Assembly: GCA_029641185.1 (NCBI GenBank)
Contig: JAPWGK010000011.1
Location: 248,001-312,000, forward strand
DNA length: 64,000 nt
Reading direction: 5' to 3'
From: Pseudofabraea citricarpa
Taxonomy: Eukaryota; Ascomycota; Leotiomycetes; Helotiales; Dermateaceae
Shown: in pieces, positions 11,115-22,556 of the stretch
Layout: each line of letters starts with the position of its first letter
Numbering within the stretch: position 1 is the stretch's first letter
The notes under the pieces: generated by a model
Database searches by the model: none
What the model was told of the DNA's origin: nothing
What the model saw: the letters and a program-made list of their open reading frames with translations, nothing else
Position numbers and translations under genes: made by a program

Positions 11115-13548
11115 GATGGCGATTGATGGGCGGAGAACCGCCGCGTAGAATTGATGGTATCCTCAACTCTGCCAACGGATCAGCGACGCCGAAGATTTGT
11201 TGTCGAGAAAAAAACAATTCGTGTGGCAGATCAGCGGCGTGAAAGGAGGCTTCGGATACGGGTATGTTTTGGTTGTTATCGTGATCGCATTAAGGTTATG
11301 TATGATTGTGAAAGTCGCAGTAATATGAATACAAGACGGATTGTTCAGAATGGGTATGGCTACGCGCTTGCTTCTTCCTCTGATGTGCGAATCAGATGAG
11401 TTGACGTCCTACGGGGAGGACAGGAGGACAGTCTGCTTTTGGGTATGCGTGTTTCTGTGCGTGCGTGTGTTGGGGTTGCGGTGTTCAGGGTATTCGTCGA
11501 AACGGTTGCTGTGCGAGATGCTTAAATCCAATGTTGACCTCGACGCAGGCCGAGCGGGCTCCAGCAAGATGGCGATAACTGGATAACTGGATAACGACCA
11601 GGGATCAAGGCTGAACCGAGATTTGGTGAAGCTGCTATGTCCCAGGATCACGGAGATATATATTGGAAAGTCGTGATGTCGTCGCGAGCGCGGAGATGGG
11701 TTACTCTTTACACTGCTGGAGGATGGCAGCGATGAGCTGAATCGTGGGTCGCGGTATTTCTTTCTGGAGGTGAAGGAAGTGCTTACGGCGTCTGGATGGG
11801 CTTGTTTCTGGATGCTGTACTCGTCACAGGAGAGGCTGAGGCTGTGCAGTGTGCAGTGTGGAGTGTGTAGTGGTTGTGTAGTGGTGGTGGTTACTGTGGT
11901 GGCTCCTGATACGAGTGGCTAAACTCAATCCAGAATTTGGGGGCAGCTGTACAGCGTCTCTTCGAGTCTGCCGTCGACGAGGTCCTGCAGGAGCTTATCA
12001 GGACGACAATTCATGGTCATGAATAGACACTGTATCAATTCCAATATCTTACCAAATATCCATATAGAACCTCCACCACCACCTCCATCACCACCTCATA
12101 CCATCCACGATCCATCACCCATCATCTATCCATCCATCCATCCAACCACGCATCCAACCACCCATCCATCCAAGATTTGAACCTGCAGACCCAGCCAGAC
12201 CCAGACCCAGATCGCGCGATACTCCAAGTTGGTTGGTTACCCGCAGTTCCACCACTTCCACCAGAACCCCCCGGCTTGTGACGAAATCCACCGGCCGGAT
12301 TCTAGCTTGGGAGATGATTTGCAGAGCGCGCTTCTTGGAATAGAAACAAGTGGCAGTTGGGCCAAAGTCCTCAAACTCTCCTCGCTCTGTCAAGTGTCAA
12401 CAAGACAACTAATCAACCATCATCCTTTGGGGGCTTGATGGCCGATTGGTTTCGGAGTGACAAACACCAAGACCAGCGACAGCAGAAAGCTGGATGCTTA
12501 AGAGCTTCGCCACGCCCTCGAGAAGGCTTGATACGGTGAATCCTTATGAATGTGGTGTGTTTTTCCAGTCGCTAAGTGCTGCGGTGAAACTGGGGGGCCA
12601 GTGGAGGGTTCGTCTTTTGCCTTTCTTGCGACGCTGCCCGTGAGAACACGACTCTTGGATCTTCGTTGTCGTGTTATAGTTCCTCATGGATCTCCTGGTT
12701 TGGCGGCCATTCGTGAGGTGTGAGTGATCGCCAGAACGTGTAGCGTATCGCGGGCACTCGAGCGGGAGCTGATCAAACAATTCTCTTGGTGACTCGATCC
12801 CTGGGGCTGGCGCGTACAGAGGTGTGAGTTGTTTCGCCTCTGTCACGTGTGCCATCCCCGATCCCATGTTGCCAGCTGCCAGTCGGCAGTTTGCTCTTGT
12901 TGACTTTCGTATTCGGGAGTCTGTTCGTTTTTCTTTTCGTTGCGTCTTCTGGCTCTCAAATAGAGTTCCGTCTGGTCCTGGCATTAGTATGCTGCCAAAG
13001 TACAGTACAGCGGATCAAACCAAACAAGTGCTTGTCAAGTCGAAGCCAACTCATGAAATCAAAATAGCCTTATGTTATATCAGGATTTCATTTTTGTATT
13101 CTAGCGTAGTAGATCTAGCAAACAGTAACCTGCCTTCGCATCTAGATATTCCACATCTCCTTCCTGAATATCTCAAAGTATCTGGTCCTCGCATTTATCA
13201 GCATAAAACAGAACCGAATGCGAGCATTGAAGCGTTGTAACAAAAGCCTCCCCGTTACAATGCAACGAGTAAACCGAATCAGTTGTTCAAAAGCCATCCA
13301 GTCACTCTGGATGCCTTTCGGAGAAAACAAAGCCAGTCGCATTTCTCTCCCGTCGCGTATATGCATACTGCTTCAGCAGACCCAAACGGCTCTCAAACTT
13401 GCAGCAACCTCAGTTCCAGTAGTCGCAAGACAAAAGAAGAAGCCCAGTCGCAGACACAAGCAATGCGGAGTGCGTACGCGCTCCTGAAGTACACAATGCG
13501 GCCATACCTAGCAAGACCAGCCAAAGCAAACATGACCATCCCCCTCCC
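11115..13548. other. Gene-free spacer upstream of the NIPA gene
   Basis: This 2.4-kb stretch contains the NIPA promoter and the 3' region of the small membrane protein. The block at 12110-12173 is a CATC microsatellite. Overlapping ORFs of 138-146 codons on opposite strands at 12544-13240 have no recognisable motif and no splice support. TG-rich short repeats occur near 11840-11900. Confidence 0.55.
12110..12173. repeat. CATC/CCAT microsatellite
   Basis: An imperfect tetranucleotide array of CATC, interrupted by CAAC, lies in the spacer upstream of the NIPA gene. It has no coding context. Confidence 0.8.
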
Positions 13549-14049
13549 TCAATCACAGAGCAAATTCCGGACTGGATAGACGACAACTCCCAGGTTGCCC
13601 CAGAACCAGAGAAAGTACGCGACGTTCGTGACGGCCTGATATTGCATACTCGACGCCCAGAGGAAGGTTGGTAAGTAGAGGGCGAAGTTGAACAGCAGAC
13701 TCGTGAGAATTGGGTACTGGAAGAAGACGCATTGGTGCTCGAGGATGTCGCGGTACAGAGGGTGCAGCAGGACCTTGACGAGGAAGTACGCGTTGACGAG
13801 CAGCGAGAACAGGGGGAGTAGTGGCGAGGAGTCGACGAATTGTGTAAGTGGGAGGTAAATGATGAGGTTGAATAGCACTAGGAGTCATGTCAAGGTTGAA
13901 ATCTTGGAGAGGAATGTGGGGAGGAACATACAGCTTTGCTTGAGTGGTGAGATCAGGAGAGTAGTTGGTGAGATCACTTCTTGTGCGTCGACGAAGGTGA
14001 GAGAGTTATTGTGGAGCGAGCATGATTCTTCGACTGTGATGTGATCCAT
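13549..14049 (-). CDS. Small four-helix membrane protein of unknown function
   Basis: The family is not recognised. Exon 1 is 14049..13932 (39 codons plus 1 base). The 54-nt intron is 13878..13931 (GTATGT donor, TAG acceptor) and exon 2 is 13877..13549, giving 148 residues. The polar N-terminal 38 residues end at SPLKQS. Four hydrophobic segments follow, at roughly 40-55, 58-77, 95-114 and 122-140. The second and third are linked by a hydrophilic loop containing a His and a Cys, and the tail is short (PVRNLLCD). The splice restores an unbroken helix across the junction, which is the main support for the model. The product is probably an integral membrane protein. The length and even helix spacing suggest a real gene, but there is no functional clue in the sequence or from its neighbours. 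Confidence 0.65.
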
Positions 14050-14370
14050 TTTGTTGTAATGCCTTTTGGTCGTGGCCAGTTATGGTGGGTATGAAGTTGG
14101 TGGTGGTGGTTATTTAAGTAGAAAGGGAGAGGGCATGGAGAATCGAAGCTGAGACCATTCTTGACTTAGATTTACTTGTTCGCAATTTTTTTTCGCCGTG
14201 TTTACTTAGACCAAAATCAAAACCTGGAGAAAACTTTGAACTGAAACGCGTTTTCTCATGATCATTAACTAGGTAGGTATCCAACACAGACAGACATCCG
14301 AGATCCAATAACGCCACTCCTATACGCCTATACCATTCACACAATCCTTCCAAACCTCATCATCGTTGCT
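14050..14370. other. Short spacer between the four-helix protein and BIR1
   Basis: This 321-bp spacer separates two tandem minus-strand genes and must hold the BIR1 3' end and the promoter of the small membrane protein. A GGT-rich tract occurs near 14095-14110. Nothing else was seen. Confidence 0.6.
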
Positions 14371-17223
14371 TCATACCTGGTTTTCTTCTACTAGAAGACC
14401 CTCTAATACTCTCATTGCCCGACCACCTTCACTCTCAAAGGTCCCAACCATCCTTTCGCAGTCTTCCCTAAACTTGTCTTCTGCTGTGCCTGCATTGTAC
14501 TGGATCCACTCCTCCACAGACATCTTCTTTTCAGGACTCGTCAGATCACCAGTCCTGGCGTTCTCTAAAGCATCATCTAGCAGTCCTCTCCTCTGACCAT
14601 GCTCATTTACAGGAGATTTGAGGAAAACTAAATCTAGATCAACTGCTGTCCATGGCTCCTCACTTTCAAGCCCAGCAATTACATTCCGCTTTGATGGTGA
14701 CGTGCGTGGGGTACTTGCTACCAATGGAGTTTTTGCTGAAGGGCCAGGGGTTGCAAATGTCGTCTTCTTAGCTGTAGCAGATGGCTTCGAAGAGGGTGGA
14801 TGGTTTTCTGCATCTGAAGATTGAGGTGACTCTGCCGGAGTTGGCTCTCTCGGCGGTGGAGTAGGGGACGGCGCCCTTGGAGTTTGGATTTTTGCAGTCT
14901 TGGGTCTTGGAAGAATTGGCGTTCGGGTTCGTGCTGGCGATGGACTAGGTGCACTTGGGATCACCTGTTGAGAGATTGCAACAGCAACCGCTTTAGGTCG
15001 CCCTCTGGGTTTAGGAATTTTGACAGGAGTTTTTTCCCGTATCTCATCCACTTCCTCCACGTCCTCCACCTCTACCTCTTCATCTATCGGATGGCTTTCG
15101 GTAACCTCGACAACTGCCTCCTCAACTGCTACGACCGAAGGAGTATCCTCTTCCATGGGCAAAACCTCGGGTTCATCTTCCGTCTCTTCTGGGTCGCTGG
15201 CCACATCTTCTTTATTAACTTCATCATTCTGAGGTATGGTTCCCTGGCGATCTTTCCTGCCTCTGACAACCGTTGAATGACTCCCATCTGTTTCGTTCCC
15301 TGAATCATCTTTAGTTTGAATAACAGTACCATGTGAATCATCATTTATTGAAACAATACTTTTATCGGACAAAATTGACGTTCTGGTAAGTTCAGCTGGC
15401 TGCTGCTGTGAAGCTTTTTGTGACCGGGCCGGACGTCCTTTTAGAACAACAACCGGCGACGAATGATCAGTTGCTATACTGTGTTCCAATTCCGTGGAAA
15501 TTTGTCGTGATGGCTCATCCTCCTCGTCGGCCACTTGCTGTGCTGCTGCTGCTGCCTCCGCTTCGGCTGCTCTCTTAGCAGCAGCTTCTTGTCTGGCAGA
15601 TGCTTTCCTGGGTTGTTTGCCTTTAGCCCCTTTAGTTATGGGTAATGGAGGTAGTGGCCTCGCCGCAACTTCCATTTCCTCAATTTCCGCATCAATGGCA
15701 TCTTCGTCGATATCTATGGAACCCGTATCAAACATTGCATGGCCAGCTTTAGCAGCCTTACTTGCTCGTGTTGGCTTTTTTGATGGCGCCTCGGGCGCCT
15801 CGGAGGCAACTATCTCTTCATCATCTGAAATCGGCCGCTCAAGATCTGCCAGTAACGCTTTATCAATCTCATCATCGTCGGGAACTTCATCTTCGAGCGG
15901 GGCTGTCGAAGCTACAGAAGCAGTGGAAGCTTTTCGAGAAGACTTTCTAGTCGATCCACGTCCTTTCTTGGGTACTGGTTTCTTTACTTCGGCGACTGTT
16001 TCTTCGAGTGTTGAAGTGTCAGCTGCCACGCTTCCCCTTGTTCTTGTGTTTCTCCTCTTTCGTTCAGGAGCTTCACTTTCAACGACTACCTCAAAATCAT
16101 TTGTCTCCAAACTCTTCCTCTTTTTCCCTCGATTTGCTCTTGGTGGTGTGGGTTCGGGTGGCACTTCCAAGTTGTTGTCTTCGGGCTCTGGCATGACTTC
16201 AACCGATTCTTCTTTCTTTGTCTTTGTCTTTCTCCCTTTTGCCGTAGTTGTTTTCTTCCCTTTGGTGCCCTTTCTGCCCTGAGAGGTTGCAGTGGTGGCA
16301 GTCGTAAGAATGCTATCGTCTTCTTCTGCAGGCATCTCCATGAACGAGGGTGCCTCTGAAACTGCAGTCATGGCAGATTGGGTAGAAGCTCTGGAAGCTT
16401 TTGATGGGCGACCCTTCTTCCCTTTTGTTTTTTTGTCCGCAGAGTTGAGTGGTTCACTGACGAGCATGAAGAATGGACAGTCTTGCGATCGCGCGAAATG
16501 CTCGTCCCTGTGCACCGAGTTAGCTTTAATGAAGGCAAGAACGAGTTTTGACTTACAATGGTTTATCAGAGGGTTCCCAGCCATCCAGAGCCAGGTCGCA
16601 GTATGTACAAGTTGTCATGTCATCATATTCCAGCGTTGGTGTAAACTTCCAACCAGCATCCACCATCTATCAGACGCGTCAAAATTGGACTCTCACGTAA
16701 CTCGACCGTACACCATACATACCTGTTTGGTCTTACATTTCCAACCCTTTTTATTTTCATGCGGCCACTTGTCTGCGAAAGTAGCTTTCCTTGCCGCAAT
16801 CATCTTCAAGCTCCCTGGGTGTTCTTTGCTAAACTCCTCGTTCTGTGCATTGATAGAAGCAACAATTGCCCACCCACATTCTGGCGAATGCTTCAAATGT
16901 TCAGCTAAGGGATCGTCACCCTTTTCCCATCCATCTAACGAGCTATGGCACAGAAAGCAGGCGACATTATCAGGATTTGCTTGTGATGGGTAGTAGAAGA
17001 AACCTGCTCTGGCAAGCTTCACGACGATTAGCATGTACCGATTTATGGGCAGGGTGAAATGGCATACCTCGTCGCCGGACAAGAATTTGTGAGGCCATTT
17101 TAAGGACTTCGGCGCCCTTGAGTGTGCGTTTGACGTTCTTTTTGCTAATGGTTGCGCCGTTTGAAAGGAAGTTATTCGCGCCTCGAGGGCGAAGTACTGA
17201 TCAGCAACATCGATAATAGCCAT
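14371..17223 (-). CDS. BIR1: Survivin-like chromosomal passenger protein Bir1 (Cut17), two BIR domains
   Basis: Bir1/survivin targets the Aurora B-INCENP complex to centromeres. The four exons are 17223..17068, 17016..16723, 16666..16557 and 16507..14371. Introns of 51, 56 and 49 nt have good donors (GTATGC, GTATGT, GTAAGT). The protein is 898 residues. BIR domain 1 holds CFLC, then DGWEKGDDP, then H and C in EHLKHSPECGW, so all four zinc ligands are present. BIR domain 2 is split over exons 2-4 and begins near residue 110; it holds CTYC, DGWEPSDKP and H..C in DEHFARSQDC. A 600-residue acidic, Ser/Thr/Lys-rich linker with KGKK and PRGRPK patches follows. The C-terminus, around EEPWTAVDLDLVFL and MSVEEWIQYNAGTAEDKFRE, is a conserved helical region typical of fungal Bir1 and probably the INCENP/Sli15-binding part. 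Confidence 0.95.
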
Positions 17224-19055
17224 ATTCGAGGTTCAAAGCCACAGTAGGTTCAACAAGTATTTCCGAATGGCAATGTTGAAGCAAGGACGCGCCGTCGCTG
17301 CAGACTGGTATTGTCGCGTCGTTCTTAAGTGTTGTTCCAGTATGTACATAGATTTTCGGTATTATAAATTTGTCGCGGGGTTTTCCTCCAGAGTTCGAGG
17401 CTCGTGATAGCACTTGGATTGATCGACCGGGCCCTGCGCAATGGGTTCTGATATGGAGACAGAAGTCTATTGTCGGTAGCATCGCGAAGTGAGTTTAGGT
17501 TGTTTACAGCTGCACGTGATGATAACAAGAGCGCGGTTAGCGTGCTGGCTTATCCCAACCCATGTCTTTTCGGATGACCTCAATTCCAGACAAAATAACT
17601 TCCAGCAGAGGATCATTTGAGCTTACAATGTAGGTAGGCCATTTACACCGATTCAATAATCTCAAGCCACAAGCATGGGACCTGAAATTGCTACTGATCA
17701 TCTGTAATCTTTTCGAGGCTCTTCTCTATGACGCGTATCTAAAACCATCACATCATATCGAATCTTGCTGCGTGAAGCCATCGTGGTTTTTCGTTCAGTT
17801 AGATCGATACTACCAGCCTAAACCATGTTACTCTTTCTTGAGTCTGTTACGGAAGTTAACAATTGTGATCTGGACGCAAGAAAGGTACGAACAACCGCAT
17901 CCTTCATCCGAAGTGACTTTCGTTACTAGGAATAACGAGGTCACAACTATATGCTGCCATCGTCTTTCTCGTTGTTTGCAGCCCAGAAAATAGCAGACCA
18001 AGGCGCCAATGGCTGACCCTCCACAGCCGTTCGACGCCGACAGTTCGGACTTGAATGATCATTGCATCCTTATGCTCAGGTTCAGAAACAGTAATCATCA
18101 TGATCCTGTATTTCACTATGGTAATTTAACCGAGTACTCCGTAAGAAGACTCTCGGTGATAGATGAGCTATTAGAAAGACAACTGAAATTAATCAATACA
18201 GGTCTACGATACCTCGTCAGGATCACTTTACTGAGTTTTTAGTATGCGATTCCATCCATAATTCTGAACACTATTATATTGCTGGTTCACTGTTGAATGA
18301 AGGGCCGTGTCAATACCAACCGGAGATTTACAAATTTCATTTACGGGACGTGGCTACCAGGCACACGGGTATGCTTCCCCCAAGCTTAGGTTTCATCTAT
18401 CCAGCAGACCTGTGTAACTTGGCCATTCTCGCTTAATTGTTCATTGTCTGCAGCATTAAACCCATAAAAAGCCTGAAGGTGAAATAGTGTATCTATACCT
18501 ACTAGAATAAGCCAGCATTAACTTGTTATCCGTTAATTGAGGCAAGGCAAAGCTTACGTCCGAGTATGTGGAACAGCCCAAGTCATTCTCAGGAGGTAAC
18601 AACTCGCTTAATGATCGCCCCTTCCTTTTTGAATTATAAGACGAGAATGAAAATCATTCCGAGGTTAGCCGTAACACGCGCCAAAGTCTTCTCCTCGATT
18701 CCAATCCCTACCTATCTTCATTACATTACTCCTTCGACCTACTTACTACCAGTACACCTTTGCTCCGAAATTGACAACAGACCGACCCCCGATCCCAATC
18801 CTTTAATGCGATTTTCGTAAATCCAGGCAGAGCCTGGTTACGAACCATCCCGACACCTTCAGTTTCTCAGCGTTTTATCCCTATTAAATAATCTGCACTG
18901 TCTCCCTGAAATCACCACCAACAGTATTTGTATGTTGGTATGTCCTCTGGTCCTAATTCTCATCATTTCTCCGCATGAACATCCTTCAACTTTTGCCTAC
19001 ATCTGTTTGCATCGTGTAGCATCCTTTTTTAATTCTTTGGGCAGAGCTGACAGAG
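17224..19055. other. Gene-poor spacer upstream of BIR1
   Basis: The spacer contains the BIR1 promoter. Small ORFs occur, for example at 18009-18242 on the plus strand, where a GTAAGA..CAG intron could give a 54-residue product. None has a recognisable motif. No repeat or RNA gene was seen. Confidence 0.5.
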
Positions 19056-19247
19056 TCAGCAGCTTTTGCTATGTTCTTTAGGGCCATAGTTGGTGAATGT
19101 CTCCGCGGCCCTCTCGCTCTTGCAGCCCTCATCGTAGCTAGCCTCGAAGCTCTGGCAGTTGGAATATTCCTTGTGGCAAGCTTCCTCGAAACACTGAATC
19201 GTGTAACAACCTTTTTGTCCGGGGACTGGGCTACGGCTCGGAATCAA
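19056..19247 (-). other. Doubtful cysteine-rich small ORF
   Basis: The minus frame from about 19247 to the stop at 19056 encodes six cysteines in about 50 residues (C-Y-T-I-Q-C, then E-A-C, N-C-Q, E-G-C, S-C-stop). Its codons end mostly in C or G (GAG, AAG, TTC, TGC, AAC), as in the real genes of the window. There is no ATG in the frame and no signal-peptide exon could be found upstream. The plus strand carries a competing 60-codon ORF (19071..19253) that starts with ATG and encodes one hydrophobic helix. It could be the last exon of a secreted cysteine-rich protein, a relic, or chance. Confidence 0.25.
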
Positions 19248-19484
19248 TCATAGCTACACCATTGTATATCTCGATCGTGCAAGGACATGATCTGATTTGT
19301 GGCAGGAATTCAACATTGCACAAAAGCAGTCGTATAAATCATATGAGGTTTTTTCCTGGTTTGTAAGTCTTGATTATCTCTCCTTGATCAACAACTACAT
19401 TCAACTTAGTCTAGTCGTAGATGCTTAAACTTTCGATTGTATAGAAATTGTGCTCGGGTCATTGCCCACAAGAGACTTACTGTC

Positions 19485-19941
19485 ATGTCCGGTCTCTACA
19501 CTTTTTCAGAAACAAACTACGTAAATACACTGGAACAACCTGAGGACCTATTTTCCCCAAAACATTCGATGCTGGTCGAAATTATACTCTTCACCATTCT
19601 GGGGTCGCTGTTGATCTTCTTGTACCGCGGCACAGTCGCGTATGTGCGGTTTGTGGTGATGCTCTTCAAGCAGATTTTAGAGCCTTTCCTTGATGTCATT
19701 CAATCATCGAGTAAGTTTTCAACATAAGGAAGACTATCTAGTGGCTGATGTAATCGAAGTACCAAAAAATTCAATCAACACTCGACCTTCTACATACGAT
19801 CCAGTTGTGCGATTCTGGGCCGAGATTTTCTTTGTGGCTTTGGCCGTGGTAGTGATGATTCTTATTATTCTGTTCATGCTATGGACTTATAACTTGATTA
19901 TTGTTTTATCAAGAGGGAAAAAGCCCAGGATCGTTGAGTGA
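19485..19941 (+). CDS. Probable small two-helix membrane protein of unknown function
   Basis: The family is not recognised. Exon 1 is 19485..19710 and exon 2 is 19760..19941, joined across a 49-nt intron with a GTAAGT donor, a GCTGATG-like branch site and an AAG acceptor. The join gives 135 residues. Hydrophobic helix 1 (about residues 29-45, MLVEIILFTILGSLLIFLY) is followed by an amphipathic stretch. Helix 2 lies in exon 2 (about 99-121, EIFFVALAVVVMILIILF) with a basic end, RGKKPRIVE. An earlier AG acceptor would also keep frame but would need a 31-nt intron, too short for fungi. It lies alone in a gene-poor island, and a second hydrophobic ORF follows about 50 bp downstream. Confidence 0.5.
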
Positions 19942-19992
19942 TTCTAAACGATTGCCAAGATCTTCGTACTGGCTCAGGCAAGGGAACAATTT

Positions 19993-20460
19993 TTGCATTT
20001 AACTTTGGATACCGTTGCTAATCGAATTATAGATAGTTATTCATGGAGAATAATCTTCGAGCTTTTCTTCGCCCTTCTTCCTCAGCCCTTCATACTTATT
20101 CTACTCTTGTATCTGGTCGGCTATGCGTTTTCTGGACTACCTTCTGTCTCTTTCTCGACCGACTCCTGGATACGCGTTCAGGACTTCTTGTACAACTCCT
20201 TTTTGTTTCAATGAGATCCGGGTAAGCCTATAAATTCTCACTTTTAATCTCTAGCAACATGGCACTAATATTACTTCAGACCTCGGGTAAATTTGTGGAT
20301 CTTTTAGCATCACACTCCTCGATATCTCTATTGCTGGTGGTTTTGTGCTCTCACTTTGTGTCATTATGCTTTTGTTGGCACAGCTATTTTTCTTTTCTGC
20401 CTCCTCACTCTCATTGGCCTGCGAGTAGCTTTCGTACTATACGAGATGGTTGCGCGTACG
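19993..20460 (+). other. Hydrophobic ORF fragments, possible second small membrane protein
   Basis: The frame ending at 20214 encodes one strong hydrophobic segment, ELFFALLPQPFILILLLYLV, then a polar tail to a stop. It is preceded by GCTAATC plus ATAG near 20013-20033, which look like a branch site and acceptor, but no first exon was found. Between 20300 and 20460 all three plus frames are hydrophobic; one of them ends in a basic stretch (ARTSKW). No single splice scheme makes a convincing protein, so this may be a decayed neighbour of the two-helix gene just upstream. Confidence 0.25.
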
Positions 20461-21219
20461 AGCAAGTGGTTACTTGGAATCTGAACGAGTCGAAGGGTTT
20501 GACAGGGAAAGCTCGCAAGAGTCTCAGGAAAGAAATATTGGACGTATTAACGGACTCAGCAACAGCAGAAAGTGATTCTCTTCTCTGTGGTTCTAGAGTC
20601 AATCAAAATACTTGTTGTCGACTTGGTACTAGTGGGCTGTTATTACGAATACTCGCAGGATCATGTTATAGTTTCTTCTATAGCAAGCCGAGACTCAATA
20701 GGCCTAAGACGAAAGTTATAATATTGACCAAATTATCTCAAACAAGGAACAAGATACCGCAATACAGGGTGATAATTCCAAAACAGGAAAGGGGAGGAGG
20801 GAAATGGCAAGATGGCAAGATGGCAAACTTGAGAATTTGAAATGGGAGATACTTTGAAGAAAAAAGGGAAGAAAAGAGGGCAATGATAGTAGCAGGTCAA
20901 TGAGGGAAAATCAATCCTTTTGTACCGAAATCCCCCCACGCAAGAAAATGAAGGCAAAGAGGAGCGAAAAATGAATGCCTCACTTTTCATGCGTGGACGA
21001 ATCAAAAAATGAAAAACTTTGAACGTAGAGTTTTATTAAACACTCTATCAGTCATAGTAGTCTTCATATATAAAAGAAGAATTACCAATCAACGAGAAAT
21101 TAGCATTGCACCATTAAAATCCCATCATACTGTTTGAAATCTTCTAAAACAAAGCTCTCATATTATCCTGAAGTTGTAGAAATGAAAGAATGGCTGGCTA
21201 ACTAAGCCCTAGAAGAAAT

Positions 21220-21960
21220 TTAACAAACAAATGCTGTTGTTAAACAACTAACTATACTTGCACCAGTTATTGAGAAGGTAATGGCACCTGTAGCAAGGCA
21301 TACAGCAGCATCGGTAGCAGCTACTGGGTTTATTTCAATTGCACAAGGGGTATTGCTGTGATAAGCGAAAGCCCAATCGCTAAGCGAGAGGTATGTTGGA
21401 GCCGAACAACTCAATTCTGATGTCAGACAAGCAACTGCAATGGCGCCAGTTGTTGGATCAGTAATGGCAGTTGTTTCAAGACACACCTTGGGTCAAGAGC
21501 GGCTACAGGACCCAGCGCCAGTGCGCAAACGGGTATTTGTGGGATGAGCAATAGCCCATTGGTAGACGAAAGACCCTGACACGCAGTAGGCAGAGAAGGA
21601 GCACAAGACCCCCAGAGGCTGAAGAACAGAGCACGATAGTTGAAGCAGCAGTAATACCGAGTGACGGAGTCAAGCAGCTGAGGCTACAGCAATATGGCTC
21701 CAGTGCTATCATACATAATGGTATTAATGGAATTAGAGTAAGACTGACAGGCCGTCGGAGTATTTGTTGCGCATGTAAAATTAGCAGTTACTGATACGGT
21801 AGAACATGCTGCTGCAACACCTCACTTTTACCAGTAGGCGTGCTACTATCGGAAGTGCTCGTTTCTGGAGTATTCGACTCAACTGGGGTCGTCTGGACCG
21901 TTGGTATACTCGTGTTCGAGGGCGTATATAAGACTTAGAGGGCAAAGGACCCATTAAAAC
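21220..21960 (-). pseudogene. Frameshifted relic of a Ser/Thr/Cys-rich repeat protein
   Basis: Reading the minus strand with several frame changes gives a continuous pattern. First comes a Thr/Ser/Pro linker at about 21935-21830 (TPSNTSIPTVQTTPVES, then NTPETSTSDSSTPTG). Cys-rich units follow, each opening with T-G-A-I/S at about 21700, 21443, 21287 and 21262. Two units share a W-A-(I/F)-A-x-x-(T/S)-N-T core (WAIAHPTNT and WAFAYHSNT). The last unit ends in VSCLTTAFVC and a stop at 21220. Stops and shifts at about 21830, 21690 and 21500 break the frame. The composition resembles a secreted or cell-wall protein. No function can be assigned, and an intact multi-intron gene cannot be excluded. 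Confidence 0.4.
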
Positions 21961-22027
21961 CACAGATATATTATCTCTTTGGTCTTTTAAGCTCGTCTGT
22001 TAACACGGGCCACGAATCCCTCTAGCA

Positions 22028-22063
22028 GGGAGAGGAGAGGAGAGGGGAGGGGAGGGGAGGAGA
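22028..22063. repeat. GGAGA/GGGGA purine microsatellite
   Basis: A short all-purine array of GAGGA and GGGGA units lies just upstream, in minus-strand sense, of the repeat-protein relic. Confidence 0.8.
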
Positions 22064-22499
22064 TAGCTGGCAGCACAGCAAACATTCGAGATGGTTATTA
22101 CATCTTCTTCTGGTAATAAAAAGTCAAGATATACTCTGCAACGATGCTAAGAACTTTCTATTGCCCTCCTCTTGTCTTATATCCAGCCATATTACAAGGA
22201 GAACTCTAGGTGAAGTTACCAAGTCAGCTAACAATGATAGCTGTGTGATATTGCGAGCCGCGTTGCGCGAATCATCAGACCTACCTACCACGTGCCGAGC
22301 TACCTACGTAGCGAGGTAGGTTTATAGAGCAAACTAAGCCAATGTTGCCTAACAAACAAGAGGGGCGTACTACTCTATGGTCGAGTGGTACCAGGTCAAG
22401 CTCTTGTTAAGAGGAGGGCTACTAAGGGTTACTAACATATAAATAAATAAGACGGCTATAAATCACGACCAACAAAAAAACTCAACCAACCAACCACCA

Positions 22500-22556
22500 C
22501 TGTCAATCGAGGTAATTAATCAACCGATGATTAATTATAGCGTGGCCGATTGACAG
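22500..22556. repeat. Nested perfect inverted repeat (cruciform-capable)
   Basis: The outer arms CTGTCAATCG (22500-22509) and CGATTGACAG (22547-22556) are perfect reverse complements. Inside them the arms TAATTAATCA (22513-22522) and TGATTAATTA (22528-22537) are also perfect, with a 5-nt loop. A further AATTAATCA occurs at 22561-22569. It lies in a gene-free AT-rich stretch. It could be a miniature transposon core, a regulatory palindrome or a structured RNA. Confidence 0.7.

Noticed and set aside
12544..13240. Overlapping ORFs of 146 (minus) and 138 (plus) codons
   Set aside because: No recognised motif, signal peptide, helix or splice support, and the two exclude each other.
15494..16282. 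Plus-strand ORF of 262 codons opposite BIR1
   Set aside because: It is a Ser-rich shadow of the acidic, low-complexity BIR1 linker. It has no domain or splice logic.
19711..19741. 31-nt intron alternative for the two-helix gene
   Set aside because: It keeps the frame but is shorter than workable fungal introns. The 49-nt choice has a better branch site.
20259..20840. Plus ORF of 193 codons
   Set aside because: The first part is hydrophobic in all three frames and the rest is low-complexity polar sequence. Linking it by a GTAAGC..TAG intron to an ORF at 20043 is in phase but gives no sensible protein.
22366..22430. tRNA-like ATGGTCGAGTGGT segment
   Set aside because: It resembles a tRNA D-arm, but the anticodon stem is weak and no T-arm (GGTTCRANNCC) follows. 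It may be chance or a very old relic.
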